NCBI RefSeq assembly: GCF_040954835.1
Contig: NC_090698.1
Location: 52,338,284-52,402,283 of the forward strand
From: Lepisosteus oculatus
Lineage: Eukaryota; Chordata; Actinopteri; Semionotiformes; Lepisosteidae
Direction of reading: 5' to 3'
Length of the DNA stretch: 64,000 bases
Part shown: positions 50,001 through 60,310 of the stretch, piece by piece
How positions within the stretch are numbered: the first letter of the stretch is position 1
How the letters are laid out: each line of letters opens with the position of its first letter
The notes under the pieces: model-generated
What the model was told of the DNA's origin: nothing
Seen by the model: only the letters and a program-made list of their open reading frames with translations
Database searches by the model: none
Made by a program: the position numbers and the translations under genes

Positions 50001-51438
50001 TGAAGTGACACAGCCTTAATTTTATCACTTAAAAACAAGTTGTAAAGCAACAATACAAAATCAAATTGGAGTGTTTTGGTTTTGGAAGGTAATGGATGTT
50101 TTTTTAACACATAGCTTTTGATGAGTCATTACTTAATTTGTTCTGAAAGACTGTTATTGTAAAGAGTACTAGAAGCATCCACCCAGTAGTTTAAATATGA
50201 TTCAAGGTATAAGAAAGAAGTACTTAATTACAAAGTAATTTTCTAATCTTTTTCTTGCCAGAATATGTCAGTTTAATGTGTTTGTTGATCCTTCAGTTTC
50301 ATTTTTTACTCTTCTGTAAGTCTTCAGTGACATGTGTTTGTAAATAACAATTACATCCTCAGCTTTGAAGTCCTGGAATCTGCTTATGCTTGATAAACCC
50401 TTTTGTGAAAGAAATAGGATCTGTCTGTTCAGAAGTCACGGGGTCTTTATTTTATTTGGTAAAGTCACTTTCAGAAAAATAATATTTTTAAAAGAAAAGT
50501 AAATTTAATCCTGGCCTAGGGGACCATGAGGTAGCAAATTGGTTTGGTGTGGTGGGTTTTATCTTGTTAAAGTTTGAGAATAATTAATGAAAACATGTTT
50601 ACTGTTTGAAGTTGTTTCCTGGCAATCTAGGTAAACAGAGATTAGCATGTTTGAAAGAGACTGTTGAAGTGTTATTATAAAAAATAACTTTCTGTGATGT
50701 CACAGTAAACATTATATTGACTGTATGGTTGTTCAAAACAATTATAAGGTTGATAAATGTCTTCATGTTACTAAATGACTGGTAATTTAGACAGCTCAAT
50801 AGATAATAATGAGAATGTAATCTGTTATCTATTTCATAAAATTAAATTAAATAATACTTGATTATGCTTTTGCATTGTATATTGGTATATGTACTGCATC
50901 AATACTTGAGTATACCTGCTGCTCACAAGCTATGAGTGTAACAGTGCTCTGATGAGCCATGAGCTGGTTGCCTCAATTTCTTTCATTTCTAGAATTCAAA
51001 CTCACAAGACATATCTTGTCATACTTTGGCTAAACATCTGATAATCCTGTCAAGTAAGCAGGAATGCCTTTCAATCACCAAAAAGGCACCATGAAATATG
51101 TACATATTTGTATGTACAGATGACAGTTCTCATCATTTCAAAATATACAGTATTATTAGAAAAAATAAAAATAAAAACTCTACAAGAATGTATTTGTAGA
51201 GCAAAGTAATTATAAGAGTGTAATTATAATTATAATTAAATTTGTTTGAAAAAGCCAAATTTAATGAATAAGCTTACATTAACTAAAATATAATAAATAA
51301 CAGAACATTCACATCAATTTTCCACGTTATAATGTAATAACATCTTACAAATCAAATATTTAGATGATGTATAACTTGTAGACTTAAAGTTGTACTTTAA
51401 GCTAAATACTGCAAACAAATCTACACTTTATTTTTCAG

Positions 51439-51532
51439 AAAGGCTATGGGTATAAAGGAAGTAAATTTCATCGGGTCATAAAGGATTTCATGATACAAGG
51501 AGGAGATTTCACTGCTGGAGATGGAACTGGAG
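51439..51532 (+). CDS. PPIC: PPIC, exon 3 (catalytic arginine)
   Basis: Residues 76-106 plus one base, [20 protein letters not shown], then [11 protein letters not shown]. It carries the catalytic Arg87 and the pocket residues Phe92, Met93 and Gln95, equivalent to cyclophilin A Arg55, Phe60, Met61 and Gln63. The acceptor is ATTTTTCAG and the donor is G|GTATAA. Confidence 0.96.
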
Positions 51533-52739
51533 GTATAATGAATTCTTTTTAGATTCAGGGCATTAAGCTTTCGGCATTGGAATCTGTGATTTGAAATCAG
51601 AAACTTTGCTCCTTTGAGCAATATTGCATGTTGCTCATTTTGCATATTGCTCATTTGTGCTACTGTACACCTTGTCCTTTCCAAGGAAAGGAATGGTGAC
51701 TGTATTATCCTAATACAGTGAAACAAATAATATTAACACTTTCATATAACATTGTCTTCCCAAAGTAAACCAAAGCGCATTACAGGTGGGAGGGGCCTAA
51801 GTCTATCCACCATTGAGCTGCAGCAGTTTTTGGAGGGGCACGTGGCTGTCATTTTGCCCCAGGAGCACTCAACAAAGCAGATAAGGTGTAAAAATGAGGA
51901 GTTTCTTGGAATTACAGCACTTCAGATAGTGGCATGAGACCTCTAGTGACCACAGTAGTAGTCACTACTTAATTCTTTTAATAGGTATCTAAATATGCTG
52001 TTACTTGAGATGGCTTTACTTGAGATTATCTTTATTTGAATGTTTAATCTAATATTTGACATTCTAAAACAAACCTCTTCTAGTGTATCTGCTATTTAAA
52101 CTCCCTTAACAATTCATAGTCCCAAAGAATATGAACAAACCCAAACCAAGAGCAGCAGTGTGACTAAATATACTGTACCACTATCTTTGGGCTACAGGAA
52201 TTGGCTTTCACTCTCTTTAACCCGCTTTGAATACCAATCTTTTGCTGTATGCACATGCCAACCTAATGCATCAGCTCTCTTCTGGTTTGGATTGAGAAAT
52301 TGAACGAGATGAATGCTTCATAAACCCAAAACTCTCTTCCCCATTTCAGATTTTTTTGTTAGTAGCACTAATGGAATATGATCCAATGTGATGCTGTGCA
52401 AGACATGCATGTTGTATGGCTGTATAGTGAAAATGTAGGACACTACAGATGTCTTGCTACTGTGATATGCATTGCATTTTTTTACTTTCTGCTGTCCCGC
52501 ATGAAATTAATATGTTCTTGCTCTCCGTCTTTGTTATGAATCCTGTTCTCAGAATATATACATATTATACATCATAGGCTATTGAGTTGTGATGTCTTTT
52601 TAATGTTCTTTCAATGCTTTGAAACAAATGCCTTTGCAAAATTATAAATAGGGACGATTTGGGTGTTTAAATTAATGATAGATTAATGCATGGATTAAAT
52701 TAAAACTATTAACTTGTAACTTTTTTTATTTTACAACAG
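51533..52739 (+). other. PPIC: PPIC intron 3
   Basis: About 1.2 kb. Its first half carries a diverged family A-like repeat (51750-51965); the rest is unremarkable. Confidence 0.8.
51750..51965 (+). repeat. Diverged copy resembling dispersed repeat family A
   Basis: Begins CAAAGTAAACCAAAGCGCAT then TACAGGT, resembling the family A start (CAAAGCGCTTTACAGGT), and ends GACCTCTAGTGACCACAG. The interior is weakly alignable, so it may be a sister family. Confidence 0.35.
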
Positions 52740-52924
52740 GCAAGAGTATTTATGGGGTAACATTTCCAGATGAGAACTTCAAACTAAAGCACCTGGGAAC
52801 TGGATGGGTCAGCATGGCAAATGCAGGGCCTGACACCAATGGTTCCCAGTTCTTTATTTTAGCTACGAAAGCTCCCTGGCTTGATGGAAAACATGTTGTG
52901 TTTGGAAAGGTTCTTGAAGGAATG
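52740..52924 (+). CDS. PPIC: PPIC, exon 4 (rest of active site)
   Basis: Completes Gly107 and encodes residues 108-168. [16 protein letters not shown] and [13 protein letters not shown] supply Ala133, Phe145, Trp153, Leu154 and His158, matching cyclophilin A Ala101, Phe113, Trp121, Leu122 and His126. Trp153 is the residue associated with cyclosporin binding. The acceptor is TTTACAACAG and the donor is ATG|GTATGT. Confidence 0.96.
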
Positions 52925-54157
52925 GTATGTGATATTTTCATGTGTTTATAGACTGGAAACACTCTGAATTTAAGAAAGAAGTAATGTTTTTTTCATAAAT
53001 TTGAATTAAAGACCCATTAAAAGGAACTCCAACAGTGTTAACATCCACATAGTGTCCGAGTAATCCATGTAGTGTGGCATTAGTCTTTATACTTTATACT
53101 TCCTTATGTGTTGGGGTGGCAGAGTTTGGTTTACTTTGACACATTATAGAATCATTATTGATGGGACTGCCATGGATGGCTAGGAAATAAATTGTCAGAA
53201 AGCAAAGCACTAGAAGTATAAAAACATATACTGTACATCTAAGAGAAGTTCCAGAAAACGCAACCCAGGTTTCTTGAAGGGAACACTAAGTACTTCCTAT
53301 AGTTTGTTACACATAAATGTAGATCAGTAAAGATGCCTTGTCACTAGCACATCCATGTCAGATATGAAATTATTTTTTGCCAAATGGAATGGAGTGACTA
53401 TATTAGCTGAGGATAAACCTGGCCCTAAAGGGCAAAAGTCCTGTAGGTTTGATAGATTTTGGAAACAAGACCATGTTTGTTTAATGCTGTAACGGAGTGG
53501 TGGCACTGTGGCTAAGGATCTGCGCCTGTGGCTGGAAGGTTGCCGGTTCAAATCCCACGGCAAGCAGAGGAAACCTTCTCCATTGGGCCCCTGAGCAAGG
53601 CCCTTGACTCCAGCTGCTCCAGGGGCACTGTAGAAATGGCTGACCCTGTGCTCTGACCCCAAGCTACTCTCTGCCCGTCTGTGTTCCTGTGTCTCATGGA
53701 GAGCAAGCTGGGGTATGCGAAAGGACAAATTCCTAATGCAAGAAATTGTATATGGCTAATAAAGTGATCTTATCTAAATATTTGGTTTTGGCTAATAGTG
53801 TGATTGGAACACCTGTATCCATTGAGTAGCTGGGGTGCTCATCAAGTTAATATCTGTAGCTCTCTTCTATTGGATTTTTTTAGGTAGGAAACTAATGGTC
53901 AGTGGAACTATTGCCCATATTGGACTCGATCCAAATGCAAATATATCATTTAGTTCAGAGGAGGTCTAAAATATATGCTGTAGACTGGTTCAATTTACTC
54001 TTCGAAATGGGAAAAGCCTTACTGTAGGTAACAGCAGTTGCTTAGACCTGGAGGGGGTGATTCTTCTGTTCTTAATTCACAATTTAAACATGTAGTATGT
54101 AGAGAAAAGCAGGTTTAGAGATTCCAATCTGTAACTTGTCTATATTTTTCTTTTCAG
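52925..54157 (+). other. PPIC: PPIC intron 4
   Basis: About 1.2 kb containing a tRNA-derived SINE at 53490-53775 and otherwise featureless AT-rich DNA. Confidence 0.8.
53490..53775 (+). repeat. tRNA-derived SINE with L2-like tail
   Basis: A-box-like TGGCTAAGGATCTG (53509-53522) and B-box-like GGTTCAAATCC (53545-53555) show a tRNA-derived promoter. The body contains CCTGAGCAAGGCCCTTGAC and the tail GGCTAATAAAGTGATCTTAT resembles an L2-type LINE 3' end. It is fairly intact and is a different family from the SINE at 12262. Confidence 0.8.
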
Positions 54158-54286
54158 TCTGTTGTTCACACCATAGAACTTCAAGATACAAATGACAGGA
54201 ATGTGCCTTACCAGGACTGTGTGATAGTAAACAGCGGGAAGATTGATGTGAAAGAGCCATTTGTGGTTGAAGTGGAGGGCTGGTAG
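54158..54286 (+). CDS. PPIC: PPIC, exon 5 and stop
   Basis: Residues 169-210, beginning [20 protein letters not shown] and ending [15 protein letters not shown] ([11 protein letters not shown]) before TAG at 54284-54286. The acceptor is TTCTTTTCAG. The C-terminus has no KDEL-type signal, and the VVE..W ending is the PPIC type. All catalytic positions in the joined protein are intact. Confidence 0.95.
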   Translation, partial: SVVHTIELQDTNDRNVPYQDCVIVNSGKIDVKEPFVVEVEGW

Positions 54287-55185
54287 TAAGTGATAAGTGG
54301 ACGAAATACAAGACACAAACCATCACGTTTAAGGAGAAGAAATGTCATTATAGTTCACTTTTAAAAAAAACAACAACTTAAGGGCTGCTATGCATTAGTC
54401 TCAAACTGATTGTTTTTCAAAAAGTAGTTAATGCTTTTTTAACTGATCTTTTACTTAAACTTATTCTGCAATAACCAACAAATATATAAGATCAACAACA
54501 TGTTGCACCGATTCTTCCAGCTGTATTAACAGGGGACATTAATGAGATGAGTCATTTTTCAGTATTTCCCAATTTACTATGTATTTAGTTAATGAAATGT
54601 ATAAATTAACTGGTTTATGCATTTTGGATCATGTACAAGACAACCCTTGCCAAAACTACTGGAAACGCCCTATGAATTTTGGATGTTAAATAACAGTTTG
54701 CATGTAAACCACTGGCATTTATTTAAGGATGTTTTTCTTGATTTTATAACTAGATTTTATTTGTTCTGCAGTGTGCTTGAATTTCTTCTAATGTCCTTCA
54801 GGGCATATGTTTTCCAATACTTTGACGATAGTTACAGTACCATTAGGTTTTCAATGGGATGTTGTTGGTCATGCTGTGGCATCTGTCCTGTTATACTCAT
54901 AATATATCCCCTTAATTTGTTTCTCAGACATCAGAGCTGACTGAGATTATTCCTGGGTTTTTATCTGCTGTTAAATACCGGTTTTCACTGATTTTGTTGC
55001 AGATTAATGTGTATGGGAGCCATCACGGGTTTGTCAAGACACACTTCAAGCATGTAATTTACAAAATGAAAAAATATATGCATCTTAAATACCAGTAGAA
55101 GAAAATATACTTTTGAAAGTCATTTAAAGATTGCCATTGTTCAGTTCTTGTATTGTGTAATAAAGTAATTTGTGCAACTGCACTA
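54287..55185 (+). other. PPIC: PPIC 3'UTR (predicted)
   Basis: Sequence from the stop to the first good AATAAA at 55159-55164, with cleavage expected near 55180. An open frame at 54617-54940 in it has no recognised homology. Confidence 0.5.
55159..55164 (+). terminator. PPIC poly(A) signal
   Basis: AATAAA in GTGTAATAAAGTAATTTGTG, followed by T-rich sequence. Later AATAAA hexamers at 55717 and 55758 are alternatives that would bring the transcript up to the SNX24 end. Confidence 0.5.
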
Positions 55186-55793
55186 CTTACTAAACTGTTC
55201 AAATCTGTATTCTATTTATACAGTTGCAGACACCCAATGTTCTACATCAAATCAGAGTACTGTATTTGGCTATGCAGGGAATGTTTTGGTACTTTTGAGT
55301 CTGATAAGTGATAAGCTAATGCAGTTTATTTAAACATCATTAGAATAGCTGTGGTCTACAATATAGTGAGTTTGTGTATTTGTACAGTATAGTCAGTTTG
55401 TGCATTAAACAAATTGAAGACAAACATTTTAATTGTTGATAATCATGCATTATTTACCAAATAATTGCCAAATATTAAAAACATGATTGTACTTTGTAGT
55501 ACGGACATCTTAATTCTGTGTTAATGTTTAAATACTGTCTTATTAACACTAAGTGATATACTTCAGTGTGGCAAAAAGGTGACTATAAATGTCCAGGCAA
55601 TAAATAACAGGTTTGATAATCTTTTTATTTACTAAAGTCTTTCAAATTGTGCATGTAAAATACTTTTAATTGTAACAGTAGCTAAGAAGTGAGACCTACC
55701 ATCATCTTGAACTGTTAATAAATCTTACTATTTTACAGACAAGAGAATTTCACATTCAATAAAAAGGATACAAAGCAAGAACGTTTCTTATGC

Positions 55794-55799
55794 TTTATT
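55794..55799 (-). terminator. SNX24 poly(A) signal candidate
   Basis: TTTATT on the plus strand (AATAAA on minus). It would give a 3'UTR of about 1.1 kb. A nearer candidate is at 56289-56294. Confidence 0.4.
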
Positions 55800-56589
55800 A
55801 TTCTGTATGTGTTTGCAGTTTTAGTCTGTACACACAAAGTGCTAGAATACCACAGTTGCATCTCAACATCAAGTTTTCACATGTCTAATCTGTGCCTAGG
55901 CCAACATTTTATAAAATTACAAGCATGAGTAAGCTTTAATTTAATAATAAGAGCACTCTGCGCCACAGGGTGCTCAGTATTCACAACCCAAATATGACCA
56001 GCTGCTGGCTTGAGTTCTAAGCATTTTCCAAGATTCATTTTGGAAGAAAACTCCTGAAGGAGCTTTCCTTCAATAACTGGAAGACAAATTTCACAATCAT
56101 CTTTTATGTGTCTTGGGATCCTAGGACCATCAAGAGTATTGATATAAGTGGCATATTGATAAGAGCCAGCTTACACAAAGTGTATTTTCTTTCACAGACA
56201 TACTGTAGTACATAATGAACTTAAATATGTATGAACTATTTTGTTTGTATTACTTTAAGCATTAAATCAGCAAATACAACATTGAAGCTTTATTTGCTCT
56301 GTATTCTCAAACGTTGATATAGCGGCAAAAATGAACAAAGCAGCTGAATAAAAGCAAAGACTTGATATTTTACATTTTCTTTTTCCAAAAGGTTGCTAAT
56401 TCACTGTCAAAGATTTTTTTTGTTTTAAATGTACATTCTACAGTACATATAGAATACAACGGAAATTGTATTATAAAATGTCAGCTTAAATTAAACTATC
56501 ATGAGTTTGTCACAGTTTTAATCAGTTATTCTAGGTAGTGTTAATGTAAGATCATGTTACCATGATTTTCCTACTGCAAACTGCTGTAG

Positions 56590-56727
56590 TTCAAAACCTT
56601 CTTACTAGTGCAAAGACAAGTTTTTATTATTTGCTTTCAGTGTAGCTTTGCAATATCCCTTTTAAATAGCACGCAGCATTCCTCCATTTTGATTCCAGTT
56701 TGGCTCACGTTATTTCAGAAAACATAC
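56590..56727 (-). repeat. Local duplication, source-like copy in SNX24 3'UTR
   Basis: Shares TTATTATTTGCTTTCAGTG, TAGCTTTGCAATATCCC and TCCTCCATTTTGATTCCAG with 57998-58122. Short gaps separate the copies. Read on the plus strand both run in the same direction. Confidence 0.75.
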
Positions 56728-56903
56728 AACTATAAATCCAATTTGAATCTACTTTATAATTCTAAATAGCACCAATCTCATTGCTTGTCATTGTTATTTA
56801 TAGTGCAATAATATAGGCCAAAATTGTCTGCTGGTATCATAAAAAAAAAACATTTAGTGTTCTAAAATCCCTTTTGTCCAGTTTTCCTTATTCATTGCAT
56901 TGT

Positions 56904-56974
56904 CTATTTGGGTTGAAGATCTGGATAGAATATACCATGAATAACTCCTTCAATAACCACATTTGGAAACGTAT
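56904..56974 (-). CDS. SNX24: SNX24, last coding exon
   Basis: SNX24 is a small sorting nexin whose single PX domain binds phosphoinositides such as PI3P on endosomal membranes. This exon completes an Asp codon and encodes TFPNVVIEGVIHGIFYPDLQ then PK and TAG (56906-56904), almost the human C-terminus. The acceptor is TTCCTTTCAG. Across the four exons in the window the joined segment is 87 residues, against 86 in the same part of human SNX24 as I recall. The exons run toward PPIC, tail-to-tail. Confidence 0.93.
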
Positions 56975-57887
56975 CTGAAAGGAAAAAAAGAACAAAAACA
57001 GCTATTACAAGAAGCAGAAAATAAGTTTCTACATATGCTGCTTTTGTGAGAAGAAAATAAAAAACAAAGACTGTTGCTAGTGTGCATCTGTAGTTTCAGC
57101 TGAGCATGTGGTTCTGACTGAGTAAGATGATGATTATTGGTCTCGGGTCAAAGAAACCACAAGCTCTTGTGCATTGCATGAAGTGAAAGCAAATGGAACA
57201 CATGTAAGAGCAATTAAAAAATGAAAATCTCCTGAAAGTACAAAACTATCAACAGGGCTCTTGTTCTAATTGTGTAAAACAGCCAGCTTTGTAAAATCTA
57301 TAAGTATTTGTAATCAGCGTAATTACTGTTCGTTTCACATGGGTGCATCAGTGTTACTGTCAAGTGTTTCAATTTATATCTGTTCTCGGGTTAATAAATG
57401 TCCAGTCAACTGAAGAAATCTTTAATGTTAGCGGCATGTGTCCTGTCTCTAGATACAAAATAAATAAAATGGCAAAATCAGGCAGTTAACTTTAATTGGA
57501 CTCTTCCAGAAGTGTAAAGTGTATGATTAGATTAAATCATAAAATACAGGACAATTCATTAGTCGGTGTTGAAAATTCCCCCTTAAATGGTACAGATATG
57601 AACCTGATGGCAGTGGGTAAACAACACTGGGCAAAAAGGTCAGTCTGAGAAGAGAAATATCAGCAGGAACATCCACCAAATGTTTAGACTGAATACAGTA
57701 CATTCTATCACTGTTTTTTTTTTATTTTTGAATGTACGACAGACTTTTTAAAAATTCTTATACAATATATGCTTACAAAAGGATGATTAGCAAAAATCTA
57801 GATTGCTTAGCACATACCTGGTGGCTCTGAGAAATTCACATATTAGGATTTGAGGCAAATGAAAGCATCAATGGACATGGGCAAGTT

Positions 57888-58300
57888 ACTATGGGCAGTA
57901 CAGTGGCACTGGAGTTAATGCTGCTGTTTCACAGCTCTTTGATCCTGGGTTCAACTCTTTGTAGAGTTCAAATTTTACTTCTGTATCTGTTTGGTCAGTT
58001 CCAAACCTTCCTACTAGTGCAAACACAAGTGTTATTATTTGCTTTCAGTGTAGCTTTGCAATATCCCCTTTTGATATTCAAGCATTGTTCCTCCATTTTG
58101 ATTCCAGTTTCAGAAAACGTACTACTGGTGCTCTGGTGCTGGTAAAAACAACTGGTGCTCTAAATTCTTTTTTCTAATTGCACACCTAGTGATGGACTGG
58201 TGTCCTGCCCAGGGTGTGGGCTGCCTTTTGCCCTTTGCCCTCTGGCTCACTACCAGCCTTAAGTATAAAGCAGCTTCAGAAAACGGATCAATGGATGGAG
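57888..58300 (+). repeat. tRNA-related fish SINE, interrupted
   Basis: Left part: GGGCAGTACAGTGGCACTGG, ATGCTGCTGTTTCACAGCTC and TTTGATCCTGGGTTCAACTC. Right part: GTGATGGACTGGTGTCCTGC, CCAGGGTGTGGGCTGCC and GGATCAATGGATGG. The middle (about 57998-58170) is foreign sequence. Confidence 0.65.
57998..58122 (+). repeat. Local duplication, copy inside the SINE
   Basis: Near-copy of 56590-56727 with about 20 substitutions and small gaps. It replaces the central part of the SINE. Sequence just after it (GTGCTCTAAATTC) weakly recalls 56858-56870, so the original copied tract may have been longer. Confidence 0.75.
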
Positions 58301-58551
58301 TTTACATAACCAAGAGAAGGCATTCTGCAATCAGAAAGCAAATCTGAATATTCTTGTCATTTTTTAACAGAATAAAAAAAGGACTATGAAACACATAAAA
58401 GTTAATGAAATATAAAGCTGTAATTTTGCTGACATGTTGCAGAGGACACATATTCACGTCACTCTCTAAGGCAAGGGCCTCTCTTTAGCTGGTTTATGTG
58501 ATGAAGGGTGTAACTAGTAAAGTGCTGTTAAAGGATGACAGCTTTCATTAC

Positions 58552-58616
58552 CATCAGCTGCAGGCAAGACATACGGATCCCTTAGGAACAGCAGAACCGG
58601 CTGGTGGGACAGTTTA
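58552..58616 (-). CDS. SNX24: SNX24, second-last coding exon
   Basis: Completes a Ser codon (AG|T) and encodes KLSHQPVLLFLRDPYVLPAA then D, plus one base. It is essentially identical to the human tail region. The acceptor is GACCTTTCCAG and the donor is G|GTAATG. It follows the PX domain and has no known catalytic role. Confidence 0.94.
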
Positions 58617-59799
58617 CTGGAAAGGTCAAGAACAGGAATGTCAGCACCAGTGGACGCTAAACAGAAAATACCTCAAACTCCATGTGATAAAGTGAGGCAA
58701 TCAATCTGCGTGGTAAGAAAGTGACGCAGGCTGTGTGGTTTTGAACATTTGCGAAGCCAAGCATAATTCGCTCAAACACCATAAAACCATTTTATTTTAA
58801 TTTTGACATGCGTAGTTGCAATGCTCTCTAATGGCATACGGGGCAACTCTTTGATTAAGTATGTGATTATATAGCCTTGTATAAAAACTAATACCACAGC
58901 ATCCTTATGCTTCTACTTATTGTGTAACTATACATGACATTTTCCTGGATGAAATGGATATCTTACAGCACTTTTTCCTTTTCAAACAGCACATACAGTA
59001 TACAAGAGGCACAGTCTCCTGTTAGCAGCCCATAGTGGTGTATGAGGTCTTTTAAGGGCTTCAGTGTTAATTATCTTCATCCATGTGGTCTGATGCAATT
59101 ACATGGCAAGTTCAAACCTAACAAACTGTTAAAATTATGTCTGAATACTTTGTTGTTCTTTGGCCTTTTCATTATTTATGCTATAGCAATGTGGATATTT
59201 GGACCAGGCTACTAAATGCAATTAATTTACTTTTAAAAAAACACATGGGAAAACAAAATTGCATTAAAAATGATTCCACCGTTAATCTACAATAAAATTG
59301 AAGATTACTCTGACATGAATTCATTTTATGGAGTTGACTATTTACTACATTTTCCCAATTTACTAAACAGTGTTGAATTGTTGTGTTCTGTATTGTTCAA
59401 GTTGTGTTATTTTCAGTTTATGTGCAGTTAACTAACAGTCTAAATTATTCTGTTGCAATTTTTCCTTGTCCAATGTTTTCAGATGAAAAGCTACTGAATC
59501 CTGTTCACATTGTCTCCTGGCAGAACATCTACACAGGAAAGTAATCAGCTTCCAAAATGTTAGCATATTATTATTTTATTTCAATCTTAATTTAAGTTTT
59601 GAGATTTCAAAATCAATTAGAAAGTGATATTAGATCATCTCTCACATTATTTAGCACAAATCCTGCTGCTACACTACATGTCATCTGGAGATAATCACTG
59701 GTTACATCAGAAGACCCAAAGGATGTGACTAAGTCTCACATATTTAAATTATTACAAGACATTTTATTTGCTGAAGGAACAAAGTTTTTCAGAAAGTTC

Positions 59800-59826
59800 T
59801 TCTGGCCTTTGTAGAAAAGGCCAGAA
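59800..59826. repeat. Perfect 11-bp inverted repeat
   Basis: TTCTGGCCTTT (59800-59810) and AAAGGCCAGAA (59816-59826) flank GTAGA. It could form a hairpin in the SNX24 pre-mRNA. No conservation data. Confidence 0.7.
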
Positions 59827-59992
59827 AAATTAGGTTTAAGGGAATAAGATGAAAGAAAAATAACTGGTGAATAAGTAGGCAAAACAGGAGGTTATACACA
59901 TTTTAAGCTGCAGCATATTGTAAAGGACAAACTGAATGATTTTTAATGTAAACAAATTATTAAATAAACCTTTTCTTGATTAATCCCCAAGG

Positions 59993-60019
59993 TATTAAAT
60001 ATATTAAATATATTAAATA
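59993..60019 (+). repeat. Tandem repeat, 9-base unit x3
   Basis: Three perfect TATTAAATA units in a row. Confidence 0.85.
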
Positions 60020-60089
60020 TAACATGGACCATAACTTGAATGCTTTTTCCAGATTGGCTAACTGCCTGAAACACATTCAGTATACATAC

Positions 60090-60122
60090 CTTGATTCTTC
60101 TGTTTCAGTTTCATCAAAGGAT
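60090..60122 (-). CDS. SNX24: SNX24, third-last coding exon (33-nt microexon)
   Basis: Only 33 bases: one base finishing Gly, ten codons SFDETETEES, and two bases of the next Ser. The acceptor is TTACTGTTCCAG and the donor AG|GTATGT is strong. The acidic SFDETE..EES stretch matches human. Its length is a multiple of three, so skipping would keep the frame. Confidence 0.92.
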
Positions 60123-60215
60123 CTGGAACAGTAAGAATTCAAACAAATCATAATCAATTTAATTTGGCTTATGAAAAGGCAACTTTTAAAACTATATAAA
60201 ATCCTAAAACCTTAC

Positions 60216-60310
60216 CCACAACTCTCTGTTTTTGGCAAAGAAGGAAAGTGGCGAATGTTAAGGAAATCGAGAAATATCTTTGGAAGAACTTCATTCTCTG
60301 TGATTATAGT
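60216..60310 (-). CDS. SNX24: SNX24, fourth-last coding exon (end of PX domain)
   Basis: Encodes TIITENEVLPKIFLDFLNIR, then HFPSLPKTESC, plus two bases of Gly. This is the last helix of the PX domain and the start of the linker; human has AVILENEELPKLFLDFLNVR. The acceptor is GTTTTACAG and the donor is GG|GTAAGG. The phosphoinositide-binding RYSEF-type motif belongs to earlier exons, not found up to 64000. Confidence 0.93.

Larger units (their letters stand above)
48125..51438 (+). other. PPIC: PPIC intron 2
   Basis: About 3.3 kb holding a decayed Tc1-like transposon near 48.6-49.26 kb and a possible MITE after it. The rest (50.0-51.4 kb) shows nothing I can support. Confidence 0.8.
55780..56903 (-). 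other. SNX24: SNX24 3'UTR (predicted)
   Basis: AT-rich sequence from the stop codon to the candidate poly(A) signal. A 130-base part (about 56590-56727) recurs inside the last intron. Confidence 0.45.
56975..58551 (-). other. SNX24: SNX24 last intron
   Basis: About 1.6 kb. It contains a decayed SINE at 57888-58300 interrupted by a copy of SNX24 3'UTR sequence. 57000-57880 shows nothing recognised. Confidence 0.8.
58617..60089 (-). other. SNX24: SNX24 intron between microexon and second-last exon
   Basis: About 1.5 kb of AT-rich DNA. It holds a perfect 11-base inverted repeat near 59800 and a 9-base tandem triplet at 59993. No mobile element was recognised. Confidence 0.8.

Noticed and set aside
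47243..54286. Assignment as PPIB instead of PPIC
   Set aside because: The C-terminus (VVEVEGW) and the VVHTIELQ segment match PPIC, and the neighbours PRDM6 and SNX24 are those of PPIC.
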